Assembly: GCA_027490145.1 (NCBI GenBank)
Contig: JAIXYQ010000007.1
Span: 1-64,000 of the forward strand
Source of the DNA: Planctomycetaceae bacterium
Lineage (GTDB): Bacteria > Planctomycetota > Phycisphaerae > Phycisphaerales > SM1A02
Direction of reading: 5' to 3'
DNA length: 64,000 nt
In this document: positions 26,203 to 34,086 of the stretch, piece after piece
Layout of the letters: every line of letters starts with the position of its first letter
Position numbering within the stretch: position 1 is the first letter of the stretch
Notes under the pieces: generated by a model
Database searches by the model: none
What the model saw: only the letters and a program-made list of their open reading frames with translations
What the model was told of the DNA's origin: nothing
Position numbers and translations under genes: made by a program

Positions 26203-27108
26203 TCAGCCCGGCCGCAGCTGGGCACTCGTGCGGGCACCGAGCGTTTCGTAGATCCTTCGCGTGCTGGCCGACTTGTTCAGGGTGTAGAAGTGGAGCCCCG
26301 CCACGCCGGCATCGATCAAGTCGCGGCACTGTTCGGTCGCCCAGTGCGTGCCGACGCGGGCCACGGCCTCGTCATCGTTGCCTGCCCGCGCGAGCGCGCG
26401 CAGCAGCTTGGCGGGATAGCGCGTGCCGGCGGCGAGGTCGGCCATGCGACGCAATCCCGAAAGGCTCGTCACCGGCATGATGCCGGCCACGATCGGCACC
26501 CGGATGCCGGCGAGTTCGCAGCGTTCGCGCCAGTCATGGAATGCCCCGTTGTCGAAGAACAGCTGCGTGATGATGGCATCGGCCCCGGCGTCGACCTTCG
26601 CCTTCAGGTGGTCCATCTGCACGAGGGTGTTGGGGGTCTGGGGATGACCCTCCGGGAAGCCCGCGACCGCCACGCCGAAGCGTGTGCCGGGCCCGTGACG
26701 GCCGGCATCGTTGAAGCGTTGGATCGCGCGGACCAGGTCCGCAGCGTGCGCGAAGTCGCCCGTCGGCGCATCCGGCTGCGGATCGCCTCGCAGGGCGAGG
26801 ACGTTGCTGACGCCGGCCTCGGCATATCGATCGAGGATGCCGTCGATCTCGGCGGCGCGGTGACCCACGCAGGTCAGGTGCGGCATCGGATCCAGGCTCG
26901 TGTCGCGGCGCAGGCGCACCACCAGGTCATGCGTCTGGGCTCGCGTCGACCCGCCGGCCCCGTAGGTGACCGAGACGAAGCTTGGAGCAAGGGCCTCGCA
27001 CTCGGCGATGGTCGCGAAGAGTGCACCCCAACCGGCCTCGGTCCGGGGAGGGAAATACTCGAAGCTCGCGCTCATCGAGGGTCCCGCGAGGATCTGCGCC
27101 AGGTGCAT
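26203..27108 (-). CDS. metF: 5,10-methylenetetrahydrofolate reductase
   Basis: This flavin enzyme reduces methylene-tetrahydrofolate to methyl-tetrahydrofolate for methionine synthesis. The 301-residue length is typical. It has the FEYFPPRTEAGW segment near 16-27 (with the conserved catalytic Glu), SVTYGAGGST, HLTCVG, ALRGDPQ, and DAIITQLFFD, all family hallmarks. The ATG is 6 nt after TAGACT. It converges on the TPR-like gene and diverges from rex. Confidence 0.95.
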   Translation of the reverse strand: MHLAQILAGPSMSASFEYFPPRTEAGWGALFATIAECEALAPSFVSVTYGAGGSTRAQTHDLVVRLRRDTSLDPMPHLTCVGHRAAEIDGILDRYAEAGVSNVLALRGDPQPDAPTGDFAHAADLVRAIQRFNDAGRHGPGTRFGVAVAGFPEGHPQTPNTLVQMDHLKAKVDAGADAIITQLFFDNGAFHDWRERCELAGIRVPIVAGIMPVTSLSGLRRMADLAAGTRYPAKLLRALARAGNDDEAVARVGTHWATEQCRDLIDAGVAGLHFYTLNKSASTRRIYETLGARTSAQLRPG

Positions 27109-27114
27109 GATCGC

Positions 27115-27120
27115 AGTCTA
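27115..27120 (-). promoter_or_regulatory. -10-like element TAGACT for metF
   Basis: TAGACT on the minus strand is followed by exactly 6 nt and the metF ATG, the spacing expected for a leaderless message. Confidence 0.55.
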
Positions 27121-27142
27121 TGGCCGCCCGCGCGCGCTGCCG

Positions 27143-27148
27143 TACACT
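27143..27148 (+). promoter_or_regulatory. -10-like element TACACT for rex
   Basis: TACACT is followed by 7 nt and the ATG of rex at 27156, with no room for a ribosome-binding site. Confidence 0.6.
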
Positions 27149-27155
27149 CGGCCGC

Positions 27156-27806
27156 ATGTCGTCCCGATCGCGCGTGCCACGGCCGGCGGCCCGCCGCCTG
27201 AGCCTCTACCTGCGGGAGCTCAAGCTCCGCGCGCGGGATGGCAGCGCCACGATCAGCAGCCGCCAGCTCGGCGAGGCTCTGGGCCTGACCGACGCGCAAG
27301 TCCGCAAGGACCTGGCGCACTTCGGGCACTTCGGGCAGCCCGGCGTCGGCTACCGGTGCATCGACCTGCTCGAGCGTCTGCGCATGATCATGGGCATCGA
27401 CCGCGCCTGGCCATGCGTGCTGGTGGGCGCAGGCAACATCGGGCGCGCGCTGCTCTCGTACCGACGCTTCGAGGAGGACGGCTTCGAGATCAAGGCGGTC
27501 TTCGATCGCTCGCGGGAGATCGTCGGGACCAGCATTGCCGGCCACAAGGTGCGCCCGATCGACGATCTGGTGCGGGGCGTCGGCGCGCTCAAGGCGGACA
27601 TCGGCATCGTGGCGGTGCCGGCGGACGCAGCGCCTGCCGTCGCGGCGATGCTCGTCGAGGCCCGGATCCGCGGCATCCTGAACTTCACGCCCTGCCGGCT
27701 CGACGTGCCGGCCACCATATGCGTCCGCAACGTGGACTTCAGCGTGGCGCTGGAACAGCTGGCCTTCGACGTCAGCCTCGCCGCAGCACAGGACGACGAA
27801 TCATGA
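27156..27806 (+). CDS. rex: Redox-sensing transcriptional repressor Rex
   Basis: Rex is a dimeric DNA-binding repressor that senses the NADH/NAD+ ratio. The 216-residue protein has an N-terminal winged helix (ISSRQLGEALGLTDAQVRKDLAHFG, about 31-56), a following FGQPGVGY segment, and a Rossmann domain with VGAGNIGRAL at 88-97. The ending NVDFSVALEQLAF is family-typical. No obvious palindromic Rex operator (TTGTGAA-type) stands near its own start. The stop codon overlaps the start of the next lipoprotein gene (ATGA), so the two are translationally coupled. Confidence 0.94.
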   Translation: MSSRSRVPRPAARRLSLYLRELKLRARDGSATISSRQLGEALGLTDAQVRKDLAHFGHFGQPGVGYRCIDLLERLRMIMGIDRAWPCVLVGAGNIGRALLSYRRFEEDGFEIKAVFDRSREIVGTSIAGHKVRPIDDLVRGVGALKADIGIVAVPADAAPAVAAMLVEARIRGILNFTPCRLDVPATICVRNVDFSVALEQLAFDVSLAAAQDDES

Positions 27807-28402
27807 CCCGATCCATCCTTCTTGCCCTCGTGTTCCTCGGCGGCTGCTCCGCCACGGTCGTCTCTCCGTCGCCCAATGATGCGCTCCGCCGCGACATGCA
27901 GGCGGCCGTCGATCGCTCGCAAGCCCTCGAACGCGAGAACCAGGAACTCCAGAACAAGTTGGCGTCGGCCATGGCTGCCGGGAGCTTCTCTCCCGAGGCG
28001 ATCAAGGCCCTGCCGACGGTCACGACCTTGGTGCTCAATCCGGCGCCGGTGCTCGAGCAGCGGCCGGACGGCTGCTGGGTCGTCGTGCGCGTCGAGACGC
28101 ACGACGGGCGTGGCCGCTTCACGCAGGCCGTGGGCACGATGGGGTTCCGGGTCTTCTCGCTGACGGCGCCCGCCGGCACGCAGCCGCTCCTGGCGGAGAG
28201 CTTTGCGAGCCCCCTCCAGGTGCGCGAGTCCTACCGAGGCGGGGTCATGGGGACCTACTACTCCTTTGAGATCCCGTTGCTGGCGGGGTTGGCCTGCCAG
28301 GGCCCGCTCAGCGTGTTGGCCGTCTACGAGGATGCGCTCACCGGGGCCAGGATCGAGGCCGTGGGCCACACGGCGGCGCAGCCGATCCAGCTGGGCAAGT
28401 GA
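27803..28402 (+). CDS. Hypothetical lipoprotein coupled to rex
   Basis: This 199-residue protein has a short signal peptide and lipobox (FLGGC, Cys near 15). A short coiled-coil-like stretch follows (ALERENQELQNKLASAM, about 42-58), and then a beta-rich domain with GCWVVVRVETHDGRGRF. I do not recognise the family. The start overlaps the rex stop codon by 4 nt. The start position is firm because no other start gives a lipobox. Confidence 0.85.
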   Translation: MTRSILLALVFLGGCSATVVSPSPNDALRRDMQAAVDRSQALERENQELQNKLASAMAAGSFSPEAIKALPTVTTLVLNPAPVLEQRPDGCWVVVRVETHDGRGRFTQAVGTMGFRVFSLTAPAGTQPLLAESFASPLQVRESYRGGVMGTYYSFEIPLLAGLACQGPLSVLAVYEDALTGARIEAVGHTAAQPIQLGK

Positions 28403-28430
28403 TCGTGCCGCTCCCGCGCGCCACCACCAT

Positions 28431-28436
28431 TAGCAT
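28431..28436 (+). promoter_or_regulatory. -10-like element TAGCAT for the small lipoprotein gene
   Basis: TAGCAT is followed by 7 nt and the ATG at 28444. Confidence 0.4.
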
Positions 28437-28443
28437 GGTCGCC

Positions 28444-28665
28444 ATGCGACAGCCGACACGATCCATGGTGCGCCGCGTGCTGCTGGGTGCAGCCCTCGTT
28501 GCGGCCGCGGCCGGTTGCCAGCGCGTGCTCTTCAATCCGGACGAGCCCTACAACCAGTACGACCGCTACGACCGATTGCGCGATGGCTTCTCGCCCAAGG
28601 AGTTGCCGGATGAGTACGGGGTGCCGCAGCCCGCGCTTCGGGCGAGGCTTGGCCAGGACACGTGA
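28444..28665 (+). CDS. Small hypothetical lipoprotein
   Basis: This 73-residue protein has a basic N terminus and a lipobox (AAAGC, Cys near 25). The mature part is only about 48 residues, with Tyr/Asp-rich PYNQYDRYDRLRDGF. It is probably lipid-anchored. ATG codons at 28438 and 28399 are in frame, but this one lies 7 nt after TAGCAT and gives a normal lipoprotein signal. The function is unknown. Confidence 0.75.
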   Translation: MRQPTRSMVRRVLLGAALVAAAAGCQRVLFNPDEPYNQYDRYDRLRDGFSPKELPDEYGVPQPALRARLGQDT

Positions 28666-28753
28666 GCCCAGTCGCGGCCTGTCAAGGGGTCATCTCGAAC
28701 AATCGTTGCAGACCAAACGAATCGTGGCCGATGAACCCTGAGAGCCACGCACC

Positions 28754-29422
28754 ATGTCGTACTCGCCCACCAAGCCCAGCGCCTCGACCCGTCGCACCCG
28801 CATCGTGTGGTCGGTGTTCATCGCTGCGATGACGCTGACGGCCGGGTTGCTCATGCTCGGCGACACCGGTGCTCCGCCGATGACCATGGCGGTCAATCCG
28901 GTGCGGATCGGCGGCAACGTCGGGCCGGTCGAACCCCGACAGGCCCAGGCAGCCGCGTGGAAGGGGATCGTCGTCCACGGATCGGGCACCGCCGGTGGTG
29001 ACCCGGACCTGCTGAGCCGCCAGACCGGCGGATCGAGCTTCCACTTCATCATCGGCAACGGCCAAGGCATGGCCGACGGCAGCGTGCACGTGAGCCCGGC
29101 CTGGGATCGGCAGGAGATGTGCCGCCACATCCGCCCCACCGCCCCCGGCGGCCTGCTGCGTGCGGCCAATGATCCGGCCACGCTGGCCAAGTCCGCCGAG
29201 CGCGCGAGTGCCACCACGATCTCGATCTGCCTGGTCGGCAACGGCAACCGCCGGGCCTTCACGGACCTGCAGATGCAGGAACTGGTCACGCTGGTCCGGG
29301 CCCTGCAGGACCGCTTCTCGATCCCCGCCGACCGTGTCCTGCTTCGCAGTGACGTGGATGGCACCGCCAGCCCCGGACAGTTCTTCCGTCAGGCCGACTT
29401 CGAGGCCCAGCTGCGCCGTTGA
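28754..29422 (+). CDS. Membrane-anchored amidase/PGRP-fold protein with altered metal site
   Basis: This 222-residue protein has one N-terminal membrane segment (about 18-36). Its domain resembles N-acetylmuramoyl-L-alanine amidases of the amidase_2/PGRP fold, which cut the peptide from peptidoglycan: WKGIVVHGSGT carries the first zinc-type His, SFHFIIGNGQG follows the family pattern, and TISICLVGNG matches the central strand. The last motif, normally HRD...CPG, reads RSDVDGTASPGQFF, so the second zinc His and the Cys/His are missing. It may bind rather than cut cell wall. A signal-anchor keeps it at the inner membrane. Confidence 0.8.
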   Translation: MSYSPTKPSASTRRTRIVWSVFIAAMTLTAGLLMLGDTGAPPMTMAVNPVRIGGNVGPVEPRQAQAAAWKGIVVHGSGTAGGDPDLLSRQTGGSSFHFIIGNGQGMADGSVHVSPAWDRQEMCRHIRPTAPGGLLRAANDPATLAKSAERASATTISICLVGNGNRRAFTDLQMQELVTLVRALQDRFSIPADRVLLRSDVDGTASPGQFFRQADFEAQLRR

Positions 29423-29435
29423 CCGACGGTCGGGC

Positions 29436-29464
29436 TTGAGCCGAACGCCCGCGATCCCTACACT
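29436..29464 (+). promoter_or_regulatory. Sigma70-type promoter upstream of the kinase gene
   Basis: TTGAGC (29436-29441) and TACACT (29459-29464) are 17 nt apart. The predicted start near 29471 gives a leader of about 70 nt before the kinase ATG. Confidence 0.6.
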
Positions 29465-29539
29465 TCCCGCTCACTTCACTCCGGGCCACATGCGCGTGGG
29501 AGCCTGTCCCGTCGCGGCGTCTGGCGGCAATGGTTCGCA

Positions 29540-30457
29540 ATGTCTTCCCTCGCTGTCAAGGACATCTTCGGCTTCAAGGTGATCGCCCCGCTCGGCACCG
29601 GTGCGGCCAGCATGGTCTTTGCCGTGCAGGATCCCGCCGACAAGCAGATCTACGCCCTGAAGCACGTGGTGAAGAACACGGACAAGGACCAGCGCTACCT
29701 GGACCAGGTTGAACTCGAGTACGAGATCGGCAGCAAGCTCTCGCACCCCAACATCCGCGCGCTCCACAAGATCCACCGCAACAAGAAGTTCTTCAAGGTG
29801 GTCGAGATCGCGCTGACCATGGAACTCCTCGATGCGCCGACGCTCGACAAGGCCCTGCCCAGGACCATGGTCGAGGCCGCGGGCATCTTCGCCCAGATCG
29901 CCCGGGGACTGGCGCACATGCACGAGAAGGGCTTCTGCCACGCCGACATGAAGCCGATCAACGTGATGATCGCCGACGGCGGCACGGTCAAGATCATCGA
30001 CCTCGGCCAGGCGTGCGCACTCGGCACGGTGAAGAAGCGCATCCAGGGCACGCCCGGCTACCTCGCGCCGGAGCAGGCGCACCGACAGGAAGTGAACGGT
30101 CAGACCGACATCTACAACCTCGGTGCGACCATGTACTGGGTGCTCGTCGGCGACACGATCCCCACGGCCATCCCGTCGAAGTCCGACCCCAAGGCGCTCG
30201 GAGGCGAGTTCACGCCCGTGGCCGTCAAGCCACCCGTGCCGCCGTCCGCCCGCAACAAGTCGATCCATCCCATGCTGTCGGACCTGATCCTGGAGTGCGT
30301 CCAGGTTCGCCCCGGTGATCGCCCTGCATCGATGCAGTTGGTGGCCCAACGGCTGGAAGACCTGCGCACGCTCTTCGCCGCGCAGCCCGACGGCGTTCGC
30401 CTGGACACGCGAGGTTGGGGCTCGAGCGAGTCCTCGCAGGGGTCGTGGGAGCGCTGA
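29540..30457 (+). CDS. Serine/threonine protein kinase (PknB-like)
   Basis: This 305-residue soluble kinase has a catalytic domain only, without a membrane segment or sensor. It contains the Gly-rich loop LGTGAASMVF (18-27), the ATP-binding Lys41, the catalytic loop HADMKPIN (134-141; HAD instead of HRD, with the catalytic Asp136 kept), DLG at 154-156 (instead of DFG), and APE at 176-178. These variants are common in active bacterial kinases. It probably modifies Ser/Thr on cytoplasmic proteins. The gene is followed by a protease gene with only 17 nt between the stop codon and the chosen protease start. Confidence 0.92.
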   Translation: MSSLAVKDIFGFKVIAPLGTGAASMVFAVQDPADKQIYALKHVVKNTDKDQRYLDQVELEYEIGSKLSHPNIRALHKIHRNKKFFKVVEIALTMELLDAPTLDKALPRTMVEAAGIFAQIARGLAHMHEKGFCHADMKPINVMIADGGTVKIIDLGQACALGTVKKRIQGTPGYLAPEQAHRQEVNGQTDIYNLGATMYWVLVGDTIPTAIPSKSDPKALGGEFTPVAVKPPVPPSARNKSIHPMLSDLILECVQVRPGDRPASMQLVAQRLEDLRTLFAAQPDGVRLDTRGWGSSESSQGSWER

Positions 30458-30474
30458 GGTCCATCCGGCCTCGC

Positions 30475-32763
30475 ATGCAGCCGGCACTGCTGGCGGCACT
30501 CATCCTGTCCACCGCGGTCCCCGCCCGTGATGCCCGTGCGGGCGATCCCGATCTTCGAACGCCGGAACGATTGCAGGATCTCCGTGTGCTGGAGGAACGC
30601 CTGAAGGCGCTGTCGCAGGCGGTCCGTCCGACGCAGGTGGCGATCAAGGTGACGGAGCTCGGTGGCGGCGGCTCCTGCAGCGGCACGATCATCGATGCCC
30701 AGGAGGGCTGGATCCTCACCGCGGGCCACTGCTTCGAGAAGCCGGGCCAGGCCGTGGCCATCGAACTGCCGGATGGACGCACGATTCCCGGCACGACCGC
30801 CGGCCTGCACTGCGAAGGAAACAAGGACTGCGGCCTGGTGAGGTTCGATCCCGTCGAGGGCATCGTTGCCGCGCGGCTGGGACCATCGGCGCGACTGACG
30901 GCGGGCGACTGGCTCGCACCCTTCGGCCATACGCATGGATTCATGAAGGATCGTGCGGCGGTCATGCGCATCGGACGCGTGGTCCACCAACGCGAGCATG
31001 CCGTCGATCTCGATGCACCGATGTCCGGCGGGGACTCCGGCGGGGGCGTGTTCGACCTGCAGGGGCGGCTCGTCGGGATCGTGAGCACGACCAGCGGCGA
31101 GCCCACGCTGGGTTCGATGTGCACGAGCGACTTCGCGTCGTCACGGATGGCCGACCTCAAGGCAGGCACGGTGACAGGCGGGCGCACGATGGATCCGGCC
31201 AAGCTGCAGGAGATGTGGGCCGGCGAGCGCGGCGAGTTCGAGCCGACGGCCGAGGCAGGTCGCGGCGCACCTGCGCTGCGCGAGATCACCGGGGAAGTGA
31301 CCACGCCCTGGCTGCAGTCGGTCTGCCAGGTGCTGGTGGACCATCGGCCGGTCTGCCTGGCAACCGTGATCGATGCATCGGGCGTGCTCCTGGCCAAGGA
31401 CAGCGACGTCGGCCGATCGAGCGAGGCGGTCGAGGTCACCTTGCCGGTGGGCACCACCGTGCGGGCACGCCGCGTCGCCCGTGACCGCGATCTCGATCTG
31501 GTGGTGCTCAAGGTCGATGGCGAGGACCTGGTGCCGATCGAATGGTCCGACGCGGCCGTGCCGACCTCCGGCACGATCGTCGTGAGTGCCTCGTCGCAGT
31601 GGAACGGTGAGTCCTGGGGCATCACGGGACTCGATGGGCTGCGCGAGAACACCGTCGATGGTTTGTCGGGATTCCTGGGCATCCGCGTGGAGCCGGGCGG
31701 TCCGGACGGGCAGGGTGGCCAGGGTGTCAAGGTGATCGAGTCCACGATTGGTTCGCCCGCCTGGGTCGCGGGACTTCGTGCCGGTGATCGTGTGCTGCGG
31801 CTCGCCGGGCAGGCGGTGACCAAGCAGGGCGACATCGGCCGCATCGTCCGGGCGTACGGCGGAGGCGAACTCCTGCTGATCGAGATCGACCGCGACGGCT
31901 CGCCGATGTCGCTCCTGACGCGCGTGACGGTGCGACCCGACGACCGACGCATCGCCCAGAGCACGGCGCTCTTTCCTGCGAGCCGCCGTGCAAGCGGGTT
32001 CGGCGGCGTGCTGCAGCATGACACGCCGTTGCCGTGCATGCGCATGGGAGGACCGATCCTTGGACTCGATGGCCGCGCGATCGGCATCAACATCGCACGG
32101 CCCGACCGTACGGCGACGTATGCGCTGCCGGCCAGCCGCGTGAAGCCGCTCATCGAAGGATGGATCGACGCCGCGACGTCGGGGACCACGCTGCCGACGG
32201 TGGCGCCGATCGACCTCTGGCCACCGATGCAGCGCAGCGGTGCGCGGTGGATCGGGCATCCGGCCCTGGCGGAGCTCGAGGGCTCATCGCTGGTCTATGC
32301 CTTCGACCAACAGGTCGATCCGGGCGTGATCGAGGGATGGACCGATCCGCTCGCGCGCTGCGCATGGGTGGCCGAACTCGACCCCGGTGCGTACGACGTG
32401 TTCATCGAGGCGGGCCTGGTTGGTGAGGCCGAGCGATCAGCGACGATCGACGTGGGACACGATCTTCCGCGTACGCGCGGTGGTGATCAAGGCGATGGGC
32501 CCGACGAGCCGGCCGACCGTGCCGAGCGATCCACGCGCGTGCGGATCGCCGCGACGCAGCCGCCCGACGAACGCGTGACGGGCCGCATGAAGCTGGCCAC
32601 GTTCCCTGCGGGTCGCATCGAGGTCGGGACCCGTGGGCCGGTGGTGGTCTGGGCCGGGCGGCCGGGTGCCCCCGACCTCGTGATCGGTCGGCTCACGCTG
32701 CGCGCGGTGGACGCGGCGGGTGATCCCGGCGAGGATGCACCCAAGGCCGCACCCGATGAATGA
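30475..32763 (+). CDS. Trypsin-like serine protease with second, degenerate protease unit and PDZ domain
   Basis: This exported 762-residue protein has a signal peptide (MQPALLAALILSTAVPARDARA). The first protease unit (about 50-230) has all three catalytic residues: His85 in TAGHCF, Asp118 in NKDCGL, and Ser188 in GGDSGGG. A second trypsin-like unit (about 285-560) keeps the Asp (DLDLVVLKV) but has Met in place of Ser in RMGGPILG and no His at the expected place. A PDZ domain (about 398-475, with GSPAWVAGLRAGDRVLRLAG) is inserted inside the second unit. Probably periplasmic, in quality control or signalling; the kinase gene precedes it. The in-frame ATG at 30415 would overlap the kinase gene, so 30475 is preferred. 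Confidence 0.88.
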   Translation: MQPALLAALILSTAVPARDARAGDPDLRTPERLQDLRVLEERLKALSQAVRPTQVAIKVTELGGGGSCSGTIIDAQEGWILTAGHCFEKPGQAVAIELPDGRTIPGTTAGLHCEGNKDCGLVRFDPVEGIVAARLGPSARLTAGDWLAPFGHTHGFMKDRAAVMRIGRVVHQREHAVDLDAPMSGGDSGGGVFDLQGRLVGIVSTTSGEPTLGSMCTSDFASSRMADLKAGTVTGGRTMDPAKLQEMWAGERGEFEPTAEAGRGAPALREITGEVTTPWLQSVCQVLVDHRPVCLATVIDASGVLLAKDSDVGRSSEAVEVTLPVGTTVRARRVARDRDLDLVVLKVDGEDLVPIEWSDAAVPTSGTIVVSASSQWNGESWGITGLDGLRENTVDGLSGFLGIRVEPGGPDGQGGQGVKVIESTIGSPAWVAGLRAGDRVLRLAGQAVTKQGDIGRIVRAYGGGELLLIEIDRDGSPMSLLTRVTVRPDDRRIAQSTALFPASRRASGFGGVLQHDTPLPCMRMGGPILGLDGRAIGINIARPDRTATYALPASRVKPLIEGWIDAATSGTTLPTVAPIDLWPPMQRSGARWIGHPALAELEGSSLVYAFDQQVDPGVIEGWTDPLARCAWVAELDPGAYDVFIEAGLVGEAERSATIDVGHDLPRTRGGDQGDGPDEPADRAERSTRVRIAATQPPDERVTGRMKLATFPAGRIEVGTRGPVVVWAGRPGAPDLVIGRLTLRAVDAAGDPGEDAPKAAPDE

Positions 32764-33199
32764 CCACTGGCACCAGCGCTTCCTCGACCTGAGCCGCACC
32801 ATCGCCGGATGGAGCAAGGATCCTTCACGCCAGGTCGGCGCCGTCATCGTCAGCCCGTCCAAGCAGATCCTCTCCACGGGGTTCAACGGCCTGCCGCGCG
32901 GCGTCGCGGACCGTCCCGAGCGGCTCGAGCGCCCCGTGAAGTACGACCTCATCTGTCACGCCGAGATGAACGCGATCGTGCAGTGCGCACGCAACGGCGT
33001 GAGCCCGGTGGGCTGCACGATCTACTCCAGCTTCAGTCCGTGCGTGCAGTGCTCCCTCGCGATCATCCAGGCGGGACTGGCCGAGGTGGTCACCTTCGAG
33101 GTCGATCATGGCAACGAGCCGTGGTCCGAGTCGATCCGGAAGGCCGTCGATCTCTTCGCCGAGTCCGGCGTGTCGTACCGCGCGTTCCCCGCGCGATGA
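32756..33199 (+). CDS. dCMP/cytidine deaminase family protein (ComEB-like)
   Basis: This 147-residue zinc hydrolase is of the type that turns dCMP into dUMP for thymidylate synthesis. It starts with a helix, then WSKDPSRQVGAVIV, the zinc ligand and catalytic Glu in CHAE (His68, Glu70), and the paired Cys ligands in SPCVQC (96, 99). Length and order match dCMP deaminases; another nucleotide deaminase role cannot be excluded. The start overlaps the protease stop by 8 nt, so it is probably the last gene of that unit. Confidence 0.9.
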   Translation: MNDHWHQRFLDLSRTIAGWSKDPSRQVGAVIVSPSKQILSTGFNGLPRGVADRPERLERPVKYDLICHAEMNAIVQCARNGVSPVGCTIYSSFSPCVQCSLAIIQAGLAEVVTFEVDHGNEPWSESIRKAVDLFAESGVSYRAFPAR

Positions 33200-33273
33200 C
33201 GCTGCGGCTGCACTGAAGCACGTGCCTGGTTCGGCGCGCGGCGGCAGCGGCGCGTGGGGTGCGTGGCACCACC

Positions 33274-33279
33274 TACACT
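33274..33279 (+). promoter_or_regulatory. -10-like element TACACT for the SDR gene
   Basis: TACACT is followed by exactly 6 nt and the ATG at 33286. No -35 element is visible. Confidence 0.6.
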
Positions 33280-33285
33280 CCGACG

Positions 33286-34083
33286 ATGCACGAGCAGCGC
33301 GACTGGTTCAGGCTTGATGACCGCCATGCCTTGGTCGGCGGAGCCACGCAGGGCATCGGTCGCGCGTGCGCGATCGCGCTGGCGCGGGCGGGCGCCCGCG
33401 TGACGATCACCGGGCGCAACGACGAAGGCCTTGCGAAGGTCGCCGGGGAACTTGCCGCCATCGGCCCGGGCCACTCCACCGTGCTCGTCGACCACGCCGA
33501 TTGGCAGGCCGTGCAGCGTTCGATCGACGCACTCGCCGCGCGCGATCCGGTGCACGTGGTCGTGCACAACACCGGTGGACCCGCGGCGGGGTTCGCGATC
33601 GATGCCGACCCGGCGCTGTTCTCGGCGGCCCTCTCGCAGCATGTGGCGACCGGCCAGGCGATCATGCAGGCGTGTGCGCCGGGCATGCGCGCGGCGGGCT
33701 TCGGTCGGCTTGTGTCGATCACCAGCACCAGCGTGACCACGCCGTTGCGCGGGCTCGGCGTGTCCAACGTGGTGCGCGCCGCCGTGGCGAACTGGGTGCG
33801 CACGCTGGCGCACGAACTTGGCCGGTTCGGGATCACCGCGAACAACGTGATGCCCGGGTTCACGCAGACCGGGCGGCTGGCCTCGCTCTTCGAGGGCAAG
33901 GCGCGCCGGGCCGGCGTGGAGGTGACGGACATCGAGCGCGACGCCATCGCCACCATTCCCGCCGGGCGGATCGCCCATCCCGACGAGATCGCGGCGGCGG
34001 TGCTCTTCCTCTGCTCGCCGGCGGCGGGCTACGTGAACGGCGTGAACCTGCCGGTCGACGGCGGTCGGCTCGTGCAGATGTGA
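33286..34083 (+). CDS. SDR-family protein without the Tyr/Lys catalytic pair
   Basis: This 265-residue short-chain dehydrogenase/reductase relative has the cofactor-binding motif GGATQGIG (18-25), HNTGGPA at the NNAG position, and a normal C terminus (GYVNGVNLPVDGGRLV). The active-site region keeps a Ser (SITSTS, about 144-149), but the YxxxK pair reads SxxxR (Ser160, Arg164). Some FabG-like subfamilies share this SN..R variant, so it is probably functional but chemically different or non-catalytic. The substrate is unknown. A 3-nt gap separates it from the transporter gene. Confidence 0.88.
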   Translation: MHEQRDWFRLDDRHALVGGATQGIGRACAIALARAGARVTITGRNDEGLAKVAGELAAIGPGHSTVLVDHADWQAVQRSIDALAARDPVHVVVHNTGGPAAGFAIDADPALFSAALSQHVATGQAIMQACAPGMRAAGFGRLVSITSTSVTTPLRGLGVSNVVRAAVANWVRTLAHELGRFGITANNVMPGFTQTGRLASLFEGKARRAGVEVTDIERDAIATIPAGRIAHPDEIAAAVLFLCSPAAGYVNGVNLPVDGGRLVQM

Positions 34084-34086
34084 CCG

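Noticed and set aside
27109-27155. Rex operator in the metF-rex gap
   Set aside because: No TTGTGAA-type palindrome is present; only the two -10-like elements are seen.
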